In this document: positions 49,169 through 57,562 of the stretch, one piece after another
Position numbering within the stretch: position 1 is the first letter of the stretch
Layout: every line of letters starts with the position of its first letter
Origin: Asticcacaulis machinosus
Lineage (GTDB): Bacteria; Pseudomonadota; Alphaproteobacteria; Caulobacterales; Caulobacteraceae
NCBI RefSeq assembly: GCF_028550435.1
Contig: NZ_JAQQKV010000001.1
Span: 930,001 to 994,000, forward strand
Direction of reading: 5' to 3'
DNA length: 64,000 bases
Program-made: the position numbers and the translations under genes
Notes under the pieces: model-generated
Told to the model about the DNA's origin: nothing
What the model saw: only the letters and a program-made list of their open reading frames with translations
The model's database searches: none

Positions 49169-50021
49169 TATGGCGGGCAAAAAAGGCCAGTTCAAACGCC
49201 ACCAGCCGACGGTAGTTATCACGCAGTAAATCCGTCGCACACGGGGCGCCTGTATCCGTCAGCGCCACCAGCCCCAGTTCCACAGCCTCGCTGATCAGAT
49301 GGGTCGTCTGCGTCTTTGACAGGCCAAACTGCGCGGCAATCGCCGACCGGCTGGGGCAAGGCACGTTGCGGAAATCAGCGTGCATGATGGCAAAAATCAA
49401 CGGCGCCGCCCCTTCGCGGCCCCGGAAAAACGGATGGAACTGCGGCATGGCCTCCGCCATAGCCGGGCCCAGCGCAAACTCTTCTCCACCAGTAGCCCAT
49501 ACCCGCACCACCATATCTTCATCATCCAACAGGGTCTGGCTGTAGCGGGCACGCGGATGAAGAATATCAAGGCTGACCGCCGCGCACATGACCCGGCGCC
49601 GCACAAAGGCCAATAACCTCGGCGTCGGCACGTAGAATTTACGCCGCCGGTCTTGGGTATCCGGCATCTTGCTGACCAGCCCCATGATCTGCATCAGCCC
49701 CAGCATGGTTTTCAGGTGGCGCGGACTGCTGTTGAAGTTAGCGCACGCCTGAGCCAGCTCGGTATAGGTCGCGCCACCTCCAGCCGCAGCCCCATATCTC
49801 TGGCCGTGCAGATGCAGCAGGTGGCCGATGACCCGGAACCGGAATTGCTGAGATATGATCTTGTTGAAATGACGCTGGCTTTTGCGAAACCGGATAAGAT
49901 CTCCGGTATATTCATACAGCGCAGCCTCAAACATCGGATGATGCCCCAAAGCCTGTGCCTCACGCGCAATCTCAGCAATAGTTTCAACCCCCACCGTCAT
50001 CCCCATACCCAGACTAAACAC
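49152..50021 (-). CDS. winged-helix-like regulator, hypothetical
   Basis: A 289-residue protein with two HTH-like segments, ATYTELAQACANFNSSPRHLKTMLGL (about 105-130) and CPSRSAIAAQFGLSKTQTTHLI (about 228-248), plus a helical N-terminus. This suggests a duplicated MarR/ROK-like winged-helix regulator. I cannot assign a family. It is convergent to, and overlaps, the HfsH-like gene, so it may lie outside the holdfast operon. The start could be one of several Met codons in the first ten residues. Confidence 0.6.
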   Translation of the reverse strand: MFSLGMGMTVGVETIAEIAREAQALGHHPMFEAALYEYTGDLIRFRKSQRHFNKIISQQFRFRVIGHLLHLHGQRYGAAAGGGATYTELAQACANFNSSPRHLKTMLGLMQIMGLVSKMPDTQDRRRKFYVPTPRLLAFVRRRVMCAAVSLDILHPRARYSQTLLDDEDMVVRVWATGGEEFALGPAMAEAMPQFHPFFRGREGAAPLIFAIMHADFRNVPCPSRSAIAAQFGLSKTQTTHLISEAVELGLVALTDTGAPCATDLLRDNYRRLVAFELAFFARHIRPPA

Positions 50022-50178
50022 AATCAGGTGCGTTTGTGATCACGCGCTTAACCCATGATCAAATTGAAAAGTCTAGCGATTTATAGGTGAAAGGGGAAAA
50101 CAGCATGATGAAAACGCGAGGAGCACAGCCTGAAACGCTCAGCTTCAGCATAAGCATCACCGCATATGGTGCCTGTTG

Positions 50179-50955
50179 ATGCGTCCAATGGCCGCCCTTG
50201 TCGAAGACAGCCCCACTCAGGCCCGGATTATTGCCCTGATGATCGAGGCCCAGGGCTGGCAATGCCAACACTTTGAAACCCTGCGCGAAGCGGGTCAGGT
50301 ACTGGCACACACACCGGTGCAGGCGGTATTTCTGGATGTTTTTGTCGGCCCCTATAATGCCCTGTTACAGGTCGGCCGCTTCCGGCAACTGGCACCGTCT
50401 GCCCCCATCATCGTCATGACCGCCGGATCGCCTCAGGAAGACATCGAAGAGACCCTGACCAGAGCCAGACTGACCAAAGCCGATTTCGTCCTGCGCAAAC
50501 CCTTCACCTCAGATCAGATGAGTGACATTCTTGACATCTCATTCGACAAGGGCGCTGCCGTGCGCCGCCCGCATATTCTTGTGATTGACGACAGTGACCC
50601 GATCAGAACCGTGGCGCGCAACACCTTAGAGGCCGCAGGCTATCGGGTGTCGGACGCGGCCAGCATGGAGGACGCCTTCGGTTATGTTGAACTGGCGCAG
50701 GTCGATCTGGTGCTGTGTGAACTGTTCATGCCGGGCATCGGGGGCCTGCGCGGGATCCGTGAGATCAAGGCCGCCTGGCCTCAGGTCAAGGTCGTGGCTA
50801 TGTCCGCAGGCCTTGATACCAAAATCAGCGGCGAAGAGGCCTTAAGCATCAGCCGAAAGATGGGCTCCGATGCGCAATTGTCAAAACCCTTTGACCCGGC
50901 CGATCTGGCGCAACTGGTTGACCTGATGCTGCGCGATCCGGCCATGCTGGATTAA
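50179..50955 (+). CDS. protein with two receiver (REC) domains, second with Glu at the phospho-site
   Basis: A 258-residue protein made of two CheY-like receiver domains and no output domain. REC1 (about 5-125) has the acidic pair (VEDS), the phospho-acceptor Asp in AVFLDVFVG and Lys in LRKPF. REC2 (about 133-255) has VIDDSD and the Lys in LSKPF, but its phospho-site is Glu in DLVLCELFMPG. Glu often mimics phospho-Asp, so REC2 may be permanently active. I chose the ATG at 50179; a TTG one codon earlier is also possible. It may act in a phosphorelay with kinases encoded elsewhere. Confidence 0.8.
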   Translation: MRPMAALVEDSPTQARIIALMIEAQGWQCQHFETLREAGQVLAHTPVQAVFLDVFVGPYNALLQVGRFRQLAPSAPIIVMTAGSPQEDIEETLTRARLTKADFVLRKPFTSDQMSDILDISFDKGAAVRRPHILVIDDSDPIRTVARNTLEAAGYRVSDAASMEDAFGYVELAQVDLVLCELFMPGIGGLRGIREIKAAWPQVKVVAMSAGLDTKISGEEALSISRKMGSDAQLSKPFDPADLAQLVDLMLRDPAMLD

Positions 50956-50956
50956 T

Positions 50957-51033
50957 TGGCGACTCCGGAGGGATTCGAACCCCCGACCTCTGCTTTAGGA
51001 AAGCCTTGCTCTATCCTGCTGAGCTACGGAGCC
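50957..51033 (-). tRNA. tRNA-Arg(CCU)
   Basis: A 77-nt tRNA. The acceptor GGCTCCG pairs with CGGAGTC, with discriminator G and encoded CCA. The anticodon loop TTCCTAA gives CCU; the T-arm is GGGGG-TTCGAAT-CCCTC. The anticodon stem as read, AGGCT/AGCAG, has only three Watson-Crick pairs, with two A-G oppositions at the outer end. Confidence 0.92.
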
Positions 51034-51361
51034 ACGCGCTCACGCCTTAGCACAGGCGCAAAGGCTTTGAGAAGTCCGCCCGGCTCGCCCGCGTGAAATA
51101 ACTGTGCGCAGCCCGTCAATCTTCATATGGACTATAAGAACGACTCAGCGCAAAAGAGAACCAGTCATTTATGGTTAACGCCATTTCACGCCACCATATA
51201 TAGTATAGAACAAATCAGGCATCTGTCGATGTCACTGATTCGGTCATGATTCGTTTCCATGCCGTTCCACTATCCGGTAATCCCTCATTAATCTTGCGCA
51301 CAGCTGCCTATTGACGCACTTTCGTCTTTGCAAAGCCGCATAAGGGCACTACATCCTAATC
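51034..51361. other. intergenic, nothing recognisable
   Basis: A 328-bp gap between tRNA-Arg and the helicase gene. A TTGACG at about 51313 could be part of the helicase promoter, but no matching -10 was found. An AT-rich ATATATAGTATAG lies near 51195-51210. No RNA gene or ORF is supported. Confidence 0.5.
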
Positions 51362-53842
51362 GTGCCCGATACTCTGTCCCCCGCCCCCGCTTTCACTGCT
51401 CATAAGCCCTATGACGGGCGGCTGGTGGCAGTCCTTGGCCCGACCAATACCGGCAAGACTCACTATGCCTTAGAGCGGATGATGGGCCATGCGACCGGCA
51501 TGATTGGCCTGCCGCTACGGCTGCTGGCGCGCGAAGTTTATGACCGTGTCGTCAAGGAAAAAGGTGTGCACGCGGTGGCCCTGATCACCGGCGAAGAGAA
51601 AATTATCCCTAAACTGCCGTCCTGGTTTATCTGCACGGTTGAGGCCATGCCGCTGGAGCGCAAGGTTGATTTTCTGGCCGTCGATGAAATCCAGCTCTGC
51701 GGCGATACCGAACGCGGCCATGTCTTTACCGACCGGCTGCTTAATGCTCGCGGGCGGTATGAAACCCTGTTTATGGGCGCAAAGACGGTGGCGCCTTTAT
51801 TTCGCAACCTGTTCCCCAATGGCGAAATCATGTTCCGTGAACGGTTATCGCAGCTATCCTACACCGGCCCGCGCAAGCTGACCCGCCTGCCCAAACGCAC
51901 CGCCATCGTCGCCTTTTCGACCGAAAAAGTCTATGCGATTGCCGAGCTGATAAGGCGTCAGCGCGGCGGGGCCGCGGTCGTTATGGGATCGTTGTCGCCC
52001 AAGACCCGCAACGCACAGGTCGAGTTGTTTCAGTCCGGTCAGGTCGATTTTCTGGTGGCGACCGATGCGATCGGCATGGGCCTGAACATGGACATCGACC
52101 ATGTCGCGTTCTCCGGCCTGACCAAGTTTGACGGTAAACGCACCCGCCACCTGTTTGCCCAGGAAGCGGGCCAGATTGCCGGACGCGCCGGCCGCTTTAC
52201 CAATACCGGCACCTTTGGCGTCACCGGCGATTGCGATGACATGGACGAAGATCTGGTGGCCGCCATTGAGAACCACCGCTTCGACAGCCTGATGGCCGCC
52301 CAGTGGCGCAATCGTGAGCTTGAGTTTGCAAGCATTGAGGCCCTGCTGCGCAGCCTGACACGGCCGACGCCCTCTGCGGCCCTGATGCTGGCCAAGGAGG
52401 CACTGGACGAAAAGGCCCTGCGCCATCTGGTGCAGATCGACGACATTGCGGATAAGGTTCGCAATCCGGTCAGTTTGCGTACCCTGTGGGATGTCTGCCA
52501 GTTGCCGGATTTCCGTAAGGTCAGTCTGGATGAGCACTTAAAGACCGTCGAATTTCTGTTCTGGTCGCGGATGCGGCCCGATGGCTTTGTGCCGGAGGAC
52601 TGGTTTGAGGAGCAGTTAGGCTACCTCGACCGGCTGGACGGCGATATCGACACATTGGCGGGCCGGCTGGCGGGGGTGCGCACCCTGTCCTATATCGCCA
52701 ACCGGCCTAACTGGCTGAAACAGATTGAGTTATGGCGCGACCGCACCCGCGACCTTGAGGAACGGCTGTCGGACAAACTACACGAAGGGTTGATGAAGCG
52801 CTTTGTCGATGCCCGTACCTCGGCCCTGCTCAAGGTGCTCAATACCGACGATGACCTGAAACCCGAAGTCTCCCCTGACGGCGAGGTGCGCCTTGAAGGG
52901 CAACTGGTCGGCACCCTGCGCGGGCTGGAATTTACCGTCACGTCCGGGGAGAGCCTGATCGAAGACAAAACCCTGCGGCAAGCGGCCCACCGCGCCATTC
53001 GCCCGCTGATCAATGAGCGGCTCAAAGCGCTGGCCCACGCCAAATCAGGTGAACTGCGCCTGAAAGACAGTGGTGTGATCACCTGGAAAAACCAGCCGGT
53101 GGCGCGGCTTGAGGCCTCCGACTGGTTCTCCCCACGTATAAGCCTGCTGCAAAGCTTTGATCAGGCTCATCTGGTTGAAATCGCCACGCGCCGCCTGAGT
53201 GACTATGTCCGCCAGACCACCTTTAAGGAACTGAAAGCCCTTAAGGGGGTGCTGGACGCCTCAAAGGATGAAGCCGTCACCGCGCCGGTGCGTGCCATTG
53301 CCTATCAGCTTTATGAGAATGGCGGCGTGTTATTGCGCAATTCTGATACCAAACTGTCACCTGAAGATAAGACTACCCTGCGCACCCTGCATATCGCCGC
53401 CAACCGCTTTGTCTACAGCCTGCCCGACCTGAACAAGCCCAATGCCCGCCGCCTGTTGCAAGCCTTTGGCAAGGTCGCCGCTAAGGGCGACCACCCGGCC
53501 CGCGCCCTGAGCCTGAAAGGTCAGATCGACCTGCCCGGTTATGGCGTGGTTGTACTTAAGGTTCTGGATGCTGCCGACAAGGCGATGGACAAAGCCGTCT
53601 GGATCAAGGGGGCAGCCTATGTGCGCGATCAGGATATGACCGCCATTCCCGGCAACGCCCGTCAGGGCGATAAGCTGATGGCCGCGCTGGGTTATGCCAA
53701 GACCGACACTCGCGATGTGGCTGAAGGTGATGCCCGCACCGGCTGGCGCCCGAAAAAATCGGCTGATAGCCGCAAACCCAAACGGCCTGAACCGGAATAT
53801 ATCAACCCCTATTCGCCCTTTGCGGTGTTGCGGCAAAAGTGA
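51362..53842 (+). CDS. SUV3-like DExH RNA helicase
   Basis: An 826-residue helicase from a GTG start. Walker A is GPTNTGKTHYALERM (about 22-36), the motif II equivalent is LAVDEIQL (about 106-113), and motifs V-VI are FLVATDAIGMGLNMDIDHVAFSG and QIAGRAGRF. This is the alphaproteobacterial relative of mitochondrial SUV3, an RNA degradosome helicase. A long C-terminal region (about 330-826) is specific to the bacterial form. It is 1 kb from the S4/Hsp15-like gene; in many alphaproteobacteria these two genes are neighbours. The DMT transporter between them is on the other strand. Confidence 0.9.
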   Translation: MPDTLSPAPAFTAHKPYDGRLVAVLGPTNTGKTHYALERMMGHATGMIGLPLRLLAREVYDRVVKEKGVHAVALITGEEKIIPKLPSWFICTVEAMPLERKVDFLAVDEIQLCGDTERGHVFTDRLLNARGRYETLFMGAKTVAPLFRNLFPNGEIMFRERLSQLSYTGPRKLTRLPKRTAIVAFSTEKVYAIAELIRRQRGGAAVVMGSLSPKTRNAQVELFQSGQVDFLVATDAIGMGLNMDIDHVAFSGLTKFDGKRTRHLFAQEAGQIAGRAGRFTNTGTFGVTGDCDDMDEDLVAAIENHRFDSLMAAQWRNRELEFASIEALLRSLTRPTPSAALMLAKEALDEKALRHLVQIDDIADKVRNPVSLRTLWDVCQLPDFRKVSLDEHLKTVEFLFWSRMRPDGFVPEDWFEEQLGYLDRLDGDIDTLAGRLAGVRTLSYIANRPNWLKQIELWRDRTRDLEERLSDKLHEGLMKRFVDARTSALLKVLNTDDDLKPEVSPDGEVRLEGQLVGTLRGLEFTVTSGESLIEDKTLRQAAHRAIRPLINERLKALAHAKSGELRLKDSGVITWKNQPVARLEASDWFSPRISLLQSFDQAHLVEIATRRLSDYVRQTTFKELKALKGVLDASKDEAVTAPVRAIAYQLYENGGVLLRNSDTKLSPEDKTTLRTLHIAANRFVYSLPDLNKPNARRLLQAFGKVAAKGDHPARALSLKGQIDLPGYGVVVLKVLDAADKAMDKAVWIKGAAYVRDQDMTAIPGNARQGDKLMAALGYAKTDTRDVAEGDARTGWRPKKSADSRKPKRPEPEYINPYSPFAVLRQK

Positions 53843-54745
53843 CTATACCGCCTGCGGCCCACGACGCAGGGTGAGCAACAGAATTGTGCCCAGAATACAG
53901 GCCGTGCCGATCCATTCATAGGCCCCGAATGACACCCCAAGCCATATGACCGCCAGTACAGTCGCCGCCAACGGCTCGGCACAGGCCATAAGGCTTGAGA
54001 TGCGCGCCCCGATGACCTTCACCGCCGTCAGGTAAGCGTAAAACGGCACCAAAGTCCCAAACACGATGATAAAGGCCATAAAGCCATAGGTCTCAGCATC
54101 CCACACCCCGCTTACCTGCCAGGGCGGATACACAACCGCCAGCGCTCCGCCCCCGATCAGCATCCCCCAGCCAATGACCAGTGGTGCCCGATATTTGTGC
54201 ATCAGGGCGATCGGCTGGATCGAATAAAACGCCAGCGCCAGAGCTGAACTTAATCCCCAGAACAGAGCAATGGGCGATATGTTGAGGGTGCTCAAATCCC
54301 CATGCGTCACCAGAAAATACACCCCAGCTACCGCCAGCACGATCGACAGCACCTCAAGTGGGCTGGGCCAGCGCTTTTCCTTGAGCGCAAACCATGCGGC
54401 GATCATCACCGGCCCGACATACTGAATGACTGTCGCAGTAGCGGCATTGGAAGCCTCGATCGCCGCAAAGTAAGTATATTGAACCGCCAGCATCCCCAAA
54501 AGCCCGAAGGCCAGCATCCGGCGGGCATCCTGAGGGGTGCGCCATATCCTGAAAATATCCCGCGGGTGACGAGCGGCGACAAAACCTAAGAACAGCACAC
54601 CCGCGATCAGCATCCGCACGGCGACCAGCCACCCGACATTGATGCCTTTGTGTTCAAACAAAAACTGCCCCAGCGTGCCGGATACCCCCCATAGCAGAGC
54701 CGATAAAAAGGCCAGACCATAGCCCTGCACTGGGGAAATTTTCAT
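53843..54745 (-). CDS. DMT superfamily transporter, EamA family
   Basis: A 300-residue membrane protein with ten hydrophobic segments in two EamA repeats (about 5-145 and 150-290). Typical pieces are FLSALLWGVSGTLGQFLFE, the AIEASNAATATVIQYVGPVMIA segment and MACAEPLAATVLAVIWLGVSFG. It exports or imports small metabolites or amino acids; the substrate cannot be told. Its stop is directly beside the helicase stop (convergent). Confidence 0.88.
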   Translation of the reverse strand: MKISPVQGYGLAFLSALLWGVSGTLGQFLFEHKGINVGWLVAVRMLIAGVLFLGFVAARHPRDIFRIWRTPQDARRMLAFGLLGMLAVQYTYFAAIEASNAATATVIQYVGPVMIAAWFALKEKRWPSPLEVLSIVLAVAGVYFLVTHGDLSTLNISPIALFWGLSSALALAFYSIQPIALMHKYRAPLVIGWGMLIGGGALAVVYPPWQVSGVWDAETYGFMAFIIVFGTLVPFYAYLTAVKVIGARISSLMACAEPLAATVLAVIWLGVSFGAYEWIGTACILGTILLLTLRRGPQAV

Positions 54746-54899
54746 AACGCTTACCTGTTACTCTGTGGGCCTATCATTCCGCGGGCGGCATACTACGTCT
54801 CCGCCAAAAGAACAATTGCCGGGCGAGGCTAAGTCGCACGGGTTTGATTTGACATTTGGAACATCCGGCCGAAGATAAAACATCAACGGAAAGGATTTA

Positions 54900-55202
54900 A
54901 TGTCAGCCGATTTATTACAAAGTTGCCGTATTGATGTCTGGCTGTGGCGCGCCCGCTTTTTCAAGACCCGCACCCTGAGTGCGAAGTTTTGTGAGACGGG
55001 CCATATCCGCCTGATCCGATTGGGTCACACTCAGCGTGTGAATAAGGCCGGGGCTTTTGTTAAGCCTGACGACCAACTGGTGTTTGCTTTGGGTACCCGG
55101 CTGATCGACATCACCGTGCTGGACATGGGCGAACGGCGCGGCCCCGCCAGCGAGGCCAGGACACTTTACCGGCCAAACATGGCAGAGGCCGGATGGCCAT
55201 AG
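54900..55202 (+). CDS. S4-domain RNA-binding protein (Hsp15-like)
   Basis: A 100-residue heat-shock-protein-15-like RNA-binding protein. The S4 domain is seen as RIDVWLWRARFFKTRTLSAKF (about 10-30), then G-H-I-R-L-I and AGAFVKPDDQLVFALG. Hsp15 recycles stalled 50S subunits carrying nascent chains. Length is normal for alphaproteobacteria. It has no close upstream ribosome site of note. Confidence 0.85.
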   Translation: MSADLLQSCRIDVWLWRARFFKTRTLSAKFCETGHIRLIRLGHTQRVNKAGAFVKPDDQLVFALGTRLIDITVLDMGERRGPASEARTLYRPNMAEAGWP

Positions 55203-55353
55203 CTGCACTTGCCACACATTCGCAACCACATGCGCCCATTAGCAAAATTAAACTTAAGGCACCCCAATTCTGCCTTGACAGTTGCGGTTCAAAAAAGCCA
55301 AGACGACGCCTATTCAGATGACTGCGTATTCTTGATGAGGCTAAAAGCGTTCG

Positions 55354-55695
55354 ATGACCTATATCGTCACTGACCCCTGCGTAAAGTGCAAGTTCATGGA
55401 CTGCGTGGAAGTGTGTCCGGTGGACTGCTTCTACGAAGGCGAAAACTTCCTCGTCATCAACCCGGATGAGTGCATTGACTGCGGCGTCTGCGAACCTGAA
55501 TGCCCGGTTGACGCCATCAAAGCCGACACTGAGGATGAGCCCGACGGCAAGTGGCTGGAGATAAACTCGAAATATTCGCGCACCTGGCCGAATATATCGG
55601 TTAAGGGCACACCGCCGGCTGATCGCGAAGAGTTTGAGCGCGAAGAAGGCAAGTTCGAGAAGTATTTCTCCGAAAAACCCGGCGACGGCAAGTAA
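55354..55695 (+). CDS. fdxA: 7Fe-type ferredoxin FdxA
   Basis: A 113-residue seven-iron ferredoxin. Cys9-x7-Cys17-x3-Cys21-Pro supplies the [3Fe-4S] cluster and the [12 protein letters not shown] block supplies the [4Fe-4S] cluster. The C-terminal tail after residue 55 is the usual extension. This is an essential soluble electron carrier in many alphaproteobacteria and is often found next to carD, as here. Confidence 0.94.
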   Translation: MTYIVTDPCVKCKFMDCVEVCPVDCFYEGENFLVINPDECIDCGVCEPECPVDAIKADTEDEPDGKWLEINSKYSRTWPNISVKGTPPADREEFEREEGKFEKYFSEKPGDGK

Positions 55696-55723
55696 GCCGG
55701 CAATCTAGAATAAGGCTAAAATA

Positions 55724-55753
55724 GGGCTAAGAATCCCCTAAAAATCTTAGCCC
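55724..55753 (+). terminator. hairpin after fdxA
   Basis: GGGCTAAGA and TCTTAGCCC form a perfect 9-bp stem with a 12-base loop, starting 28 bp after the fdxA stop codon. There is no T-run directly after it, so termination would be weak or protein-dependent. Confidence 0.45.
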
Positions 55754-56099
55754 CTGTTAATAAATCTTGCCTGCAACGCTTTATTTTTGCGCATTTTTGT
55801 GATAGATACGTGTCTGTTATGTCGGCAGCGCGCTCTATGGTGCTCGCCTGATACTGTTTTCTTCACTCCCCGCGCCTCTTAAATCCTTTTAAGGACGCAT
55901 CATCGACAAAGGTCGGATGACAGGCTTGTCTTAGTCAGGAATTGGCACATATCCGCATGTCTTTAAACCCCAAACGGTTTGCAGGCATCGGTTTTTCTGT
56001 GCCTTAATTGCCCTCAGCGCCGTTCACGCACTGAGTTTGCATAACTGATACCTCAAAGACAACCCCGATCTCCCGCCTTGCCTTAACGAAAGGACCGCA
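55754..56099. other. intergenic upstream of carD
   Basis: A 346-bp stretch upstream of carD. It must hold the carD promoter. AT-rich sequence near 55780-55810 and AAGGA at 56091-56095 (the ribosome site) are the only clear signals. No ORF or RNA gene can be supported. Confidence 0.5.
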
Positions 56100-56612
56100 A
56101 TGTCGAACGCCGCTGCAAACTCCGATTACAACGTAGGTGATAAGGTCGTATACCCCGCTCATGGCGTGGGCCAGATCTCCGCTGTCGAGGTTCAGGAAGT
56201 CGCTGGCATGACACTCGAAGTCTATGTCGTCACCTTCGATCATGAAAAAATGACCCTGCGCGTTCCGACAAAAAAAGCCAAGACCGCCGGCCTGCGCCAT
56301 CTGGCCGCCGAAGCCGTCATGTCTCAGGCCCTGACCACACTCAAAGGTCGCGCCCGCATCAAGCGCACCATGTGGTCGCGCCGCGCTCAGGAATACGAAG
56401 CCAAGATCAATTCCGGCGATCTGGTATCTATCGCCGAAGTCGTACGTGACCTCTACCGTTCAGGCAACCAGCCGGAGCAGTCCTACTCTGAGCGTCAGCT
56501 TTACGAATCGGCCCTGGATCGCATGGCCCGTGAAGTCGCCGCCATCGAGCAGATCGATCGCGACGCCGCCGTCGCCATCCTGAACAAGTCCCTGCACAAG
56601 GTCGCGGCCTAA
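56100..56612 (+). CDS. cdnL: CarD-family transcriptional regulator (CdnL)
   Basis: A 170-residue CdnL/CarD regulator. The N-terminal RNA polymerase-interaction domain (Tudor-like, about 8-70) has YNVGDKVVYPAHGVGQI and VVTFDHEKMTLRVPTKKA. The C-terminal helical domain (about 80-165) has RARIKRTMWSRRAQEYEAKI and EVVRDLYRSGNQPEQSYSERQLYE. CdnL stabilises the open promoter complex at rRNA and growth genes, and in Caulobacter it is degraded in the stringent response. AAGGA is 4 bases before the ATG. A strong terminator follows. Confidence 0.93.
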   Translation: MSNAAANSDYNVGDKVVYPAHGVGQISAVEVQEVAGMTLEVYVVTFDHEKMTLRVPTKKAKTAGLRHLAAEAVMSQALTTLKGRARIKRTMWSRRAQEYEAKINSGDLVSIAEVVRDLYRSGNQPEQSYSERQLYESALDRMAREVAAIEQIDRDAAVAILNKSLHKVAA

Positions 56613-56638
56613 GCCTTACCTGTCAGGTTGTTGATTTT

Positions 56639-56670
56639 AAAAGCCCTTCGGATCACCGGAGGGCTTTTTT
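56639..56670 (+). terminator. rho-independent terminator of carD
   Basis: AAAAGCCCTTCGG pairs with CCGGAGGGCTTTTTT (one T-G pair) around a 4-base loop, 27 bp after the carD stop. Strong GC stem and T6 tail. Confidence 0.88.
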
Positions 56671-56792
56671 AATGTCGCAAACCGGGCTCAAATTAGAGCG
56701 GAATGCCATTTAATGGAAACATTGCGCTCAAGCCGCCACTGAGGCGGCGGCCAAGGTGGCGGAGCCACCGCCCGGCGAGGGCTAAAAATAAA

Positions 56793-56834
56793 ACGATATC
56801 ATTATGTTTTCTCCTGAAAACATAATGATATCGT
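56793..56834. repeat. perfect 19-bp palindrome hairpin in intergenic DNA
   Basis: ACGATATCATTATGTTTTC and its exact complement, separated by TCCT. It lies in a 530-bp gene-free stretch between carD and rpmB. A GC-rich inverted region (near 56735-56783) precedes it, and ATCAATTGATATCAAT follows. There is no T-run, so it is not a typical terminator; a transposable palindromic repeat or a protein-binding site is more likely. The rest of 56671-57103 holds nothing else that I can name. Confidence 0.7.
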
Positions 56835-57103
56835 ATCAATTGATATCAATTTAGTTTCATAAAAAACATTATTGCATTGCCGCAAAGCTGTGCTATAGCT
56901 GTCTTCAGATACCGAACGTCACTCTTCGATATCTAATCCCCTTGGAGTCAGGCCGCCGCTTCCCCTGCAGGCGGCCTGCCCTTCCAGGACGTTTTTCAAG
57001 TCTTCGGATTTTCGGGTTCGCTCCATTTGAGCGGACTCTTTTTTTGTCCGGCGACTGACCGCCGTGTAAGCATTCGTCGTCTTGCAAAAATCGCTATTTT
57101 CAC

Positions 57104-57132
57104 TTGACCAGACGACGGCCTTTGCCTATACA
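57104..57132 (+). promoter_or_regulatory. promoter of rpmB
   Basis: TTGACC at 57104-57109 and TATACA at 57127-57132 with a 17-bp spacer, a near-ideal sigma-73 (housekeeping) promoter, 68 bp upstream of the rpmB start codon. Confidence 0.78.
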
Positions 57133-57200
57133 CCGCACCTCTTGCGTGAGGGAGACATCTCCCGCCGCGCCTAACATTATTTTCGACGAAGGTGAATCCT

Positions 57201-57497
57201 ATGTCGCGTCGCTGCGAACTTACGGGTGTAGGCCCCATGGTTGGCCACTCTGTGAGCCACTCTAACATCAAAACCAAGCGCCGCTTCCTGCCGTCGCTGC
57301 GTCAGACCGCGCTTCAATCCGAAGCCCTGAACCAATCTTTCCGCCTGAAGATTTCCAACGCCGCCCTGCGTACGCTGGACTTCCGTGGTGGCCTGGATGC
57401 GTTCCTCGTTAAGGCTGACGATAATGAGCTTTCGCTGCGTGCCCGTCGCCTGAAGAAGCAGATCAAGGCAAAGCTGGCGGAAACCGCCGCCGCTTAA
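57201..57497 (+). CDS. rpmB: 50S ribosomal protein L28
   Basis: A 98-residue L28 with the conserved start [21 protein letters not shown] and the central T-K-R-R-F-L-P-S-L. The C-terminal extension is usual for alphaproteobacteria. GAAGGTG is a ribosome site ahead of the ATG at 57201. A monocistronic gene with its own promoter and a strong terminator. Confidence 0.96.
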   Translation: MSRRCELTGVGPMVGHSVSHSNIKTKRRFLPSLRQTALQSEALNQSFRLKISNAALRTLDFRGGLDAFLVKADDNELSLRARRLKKQIKAKLAETAAA

Positions 57498-57517
57498 TTG
57501 CCGGATATTCGTTTCAA

Positions 57518-57552
57518 AAAAACCCCCGAAGCTTTGCGCTTCGGGGGTTTTT
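57518..57552. terminator. bidirectional terminator between rpmB and the phytase-like gene
   Basis: AAAAACCCCCGAAGC pairs perfectly with GCTTCGGGGGTTTTT around a 5-base loop. The A5 and T5 flanks allow termination from both sides, which suits the convergent genes rpmB and 57563-58561. Confidence 0.9.
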
Positions 57553-57562
57553 GCATTTTGGA

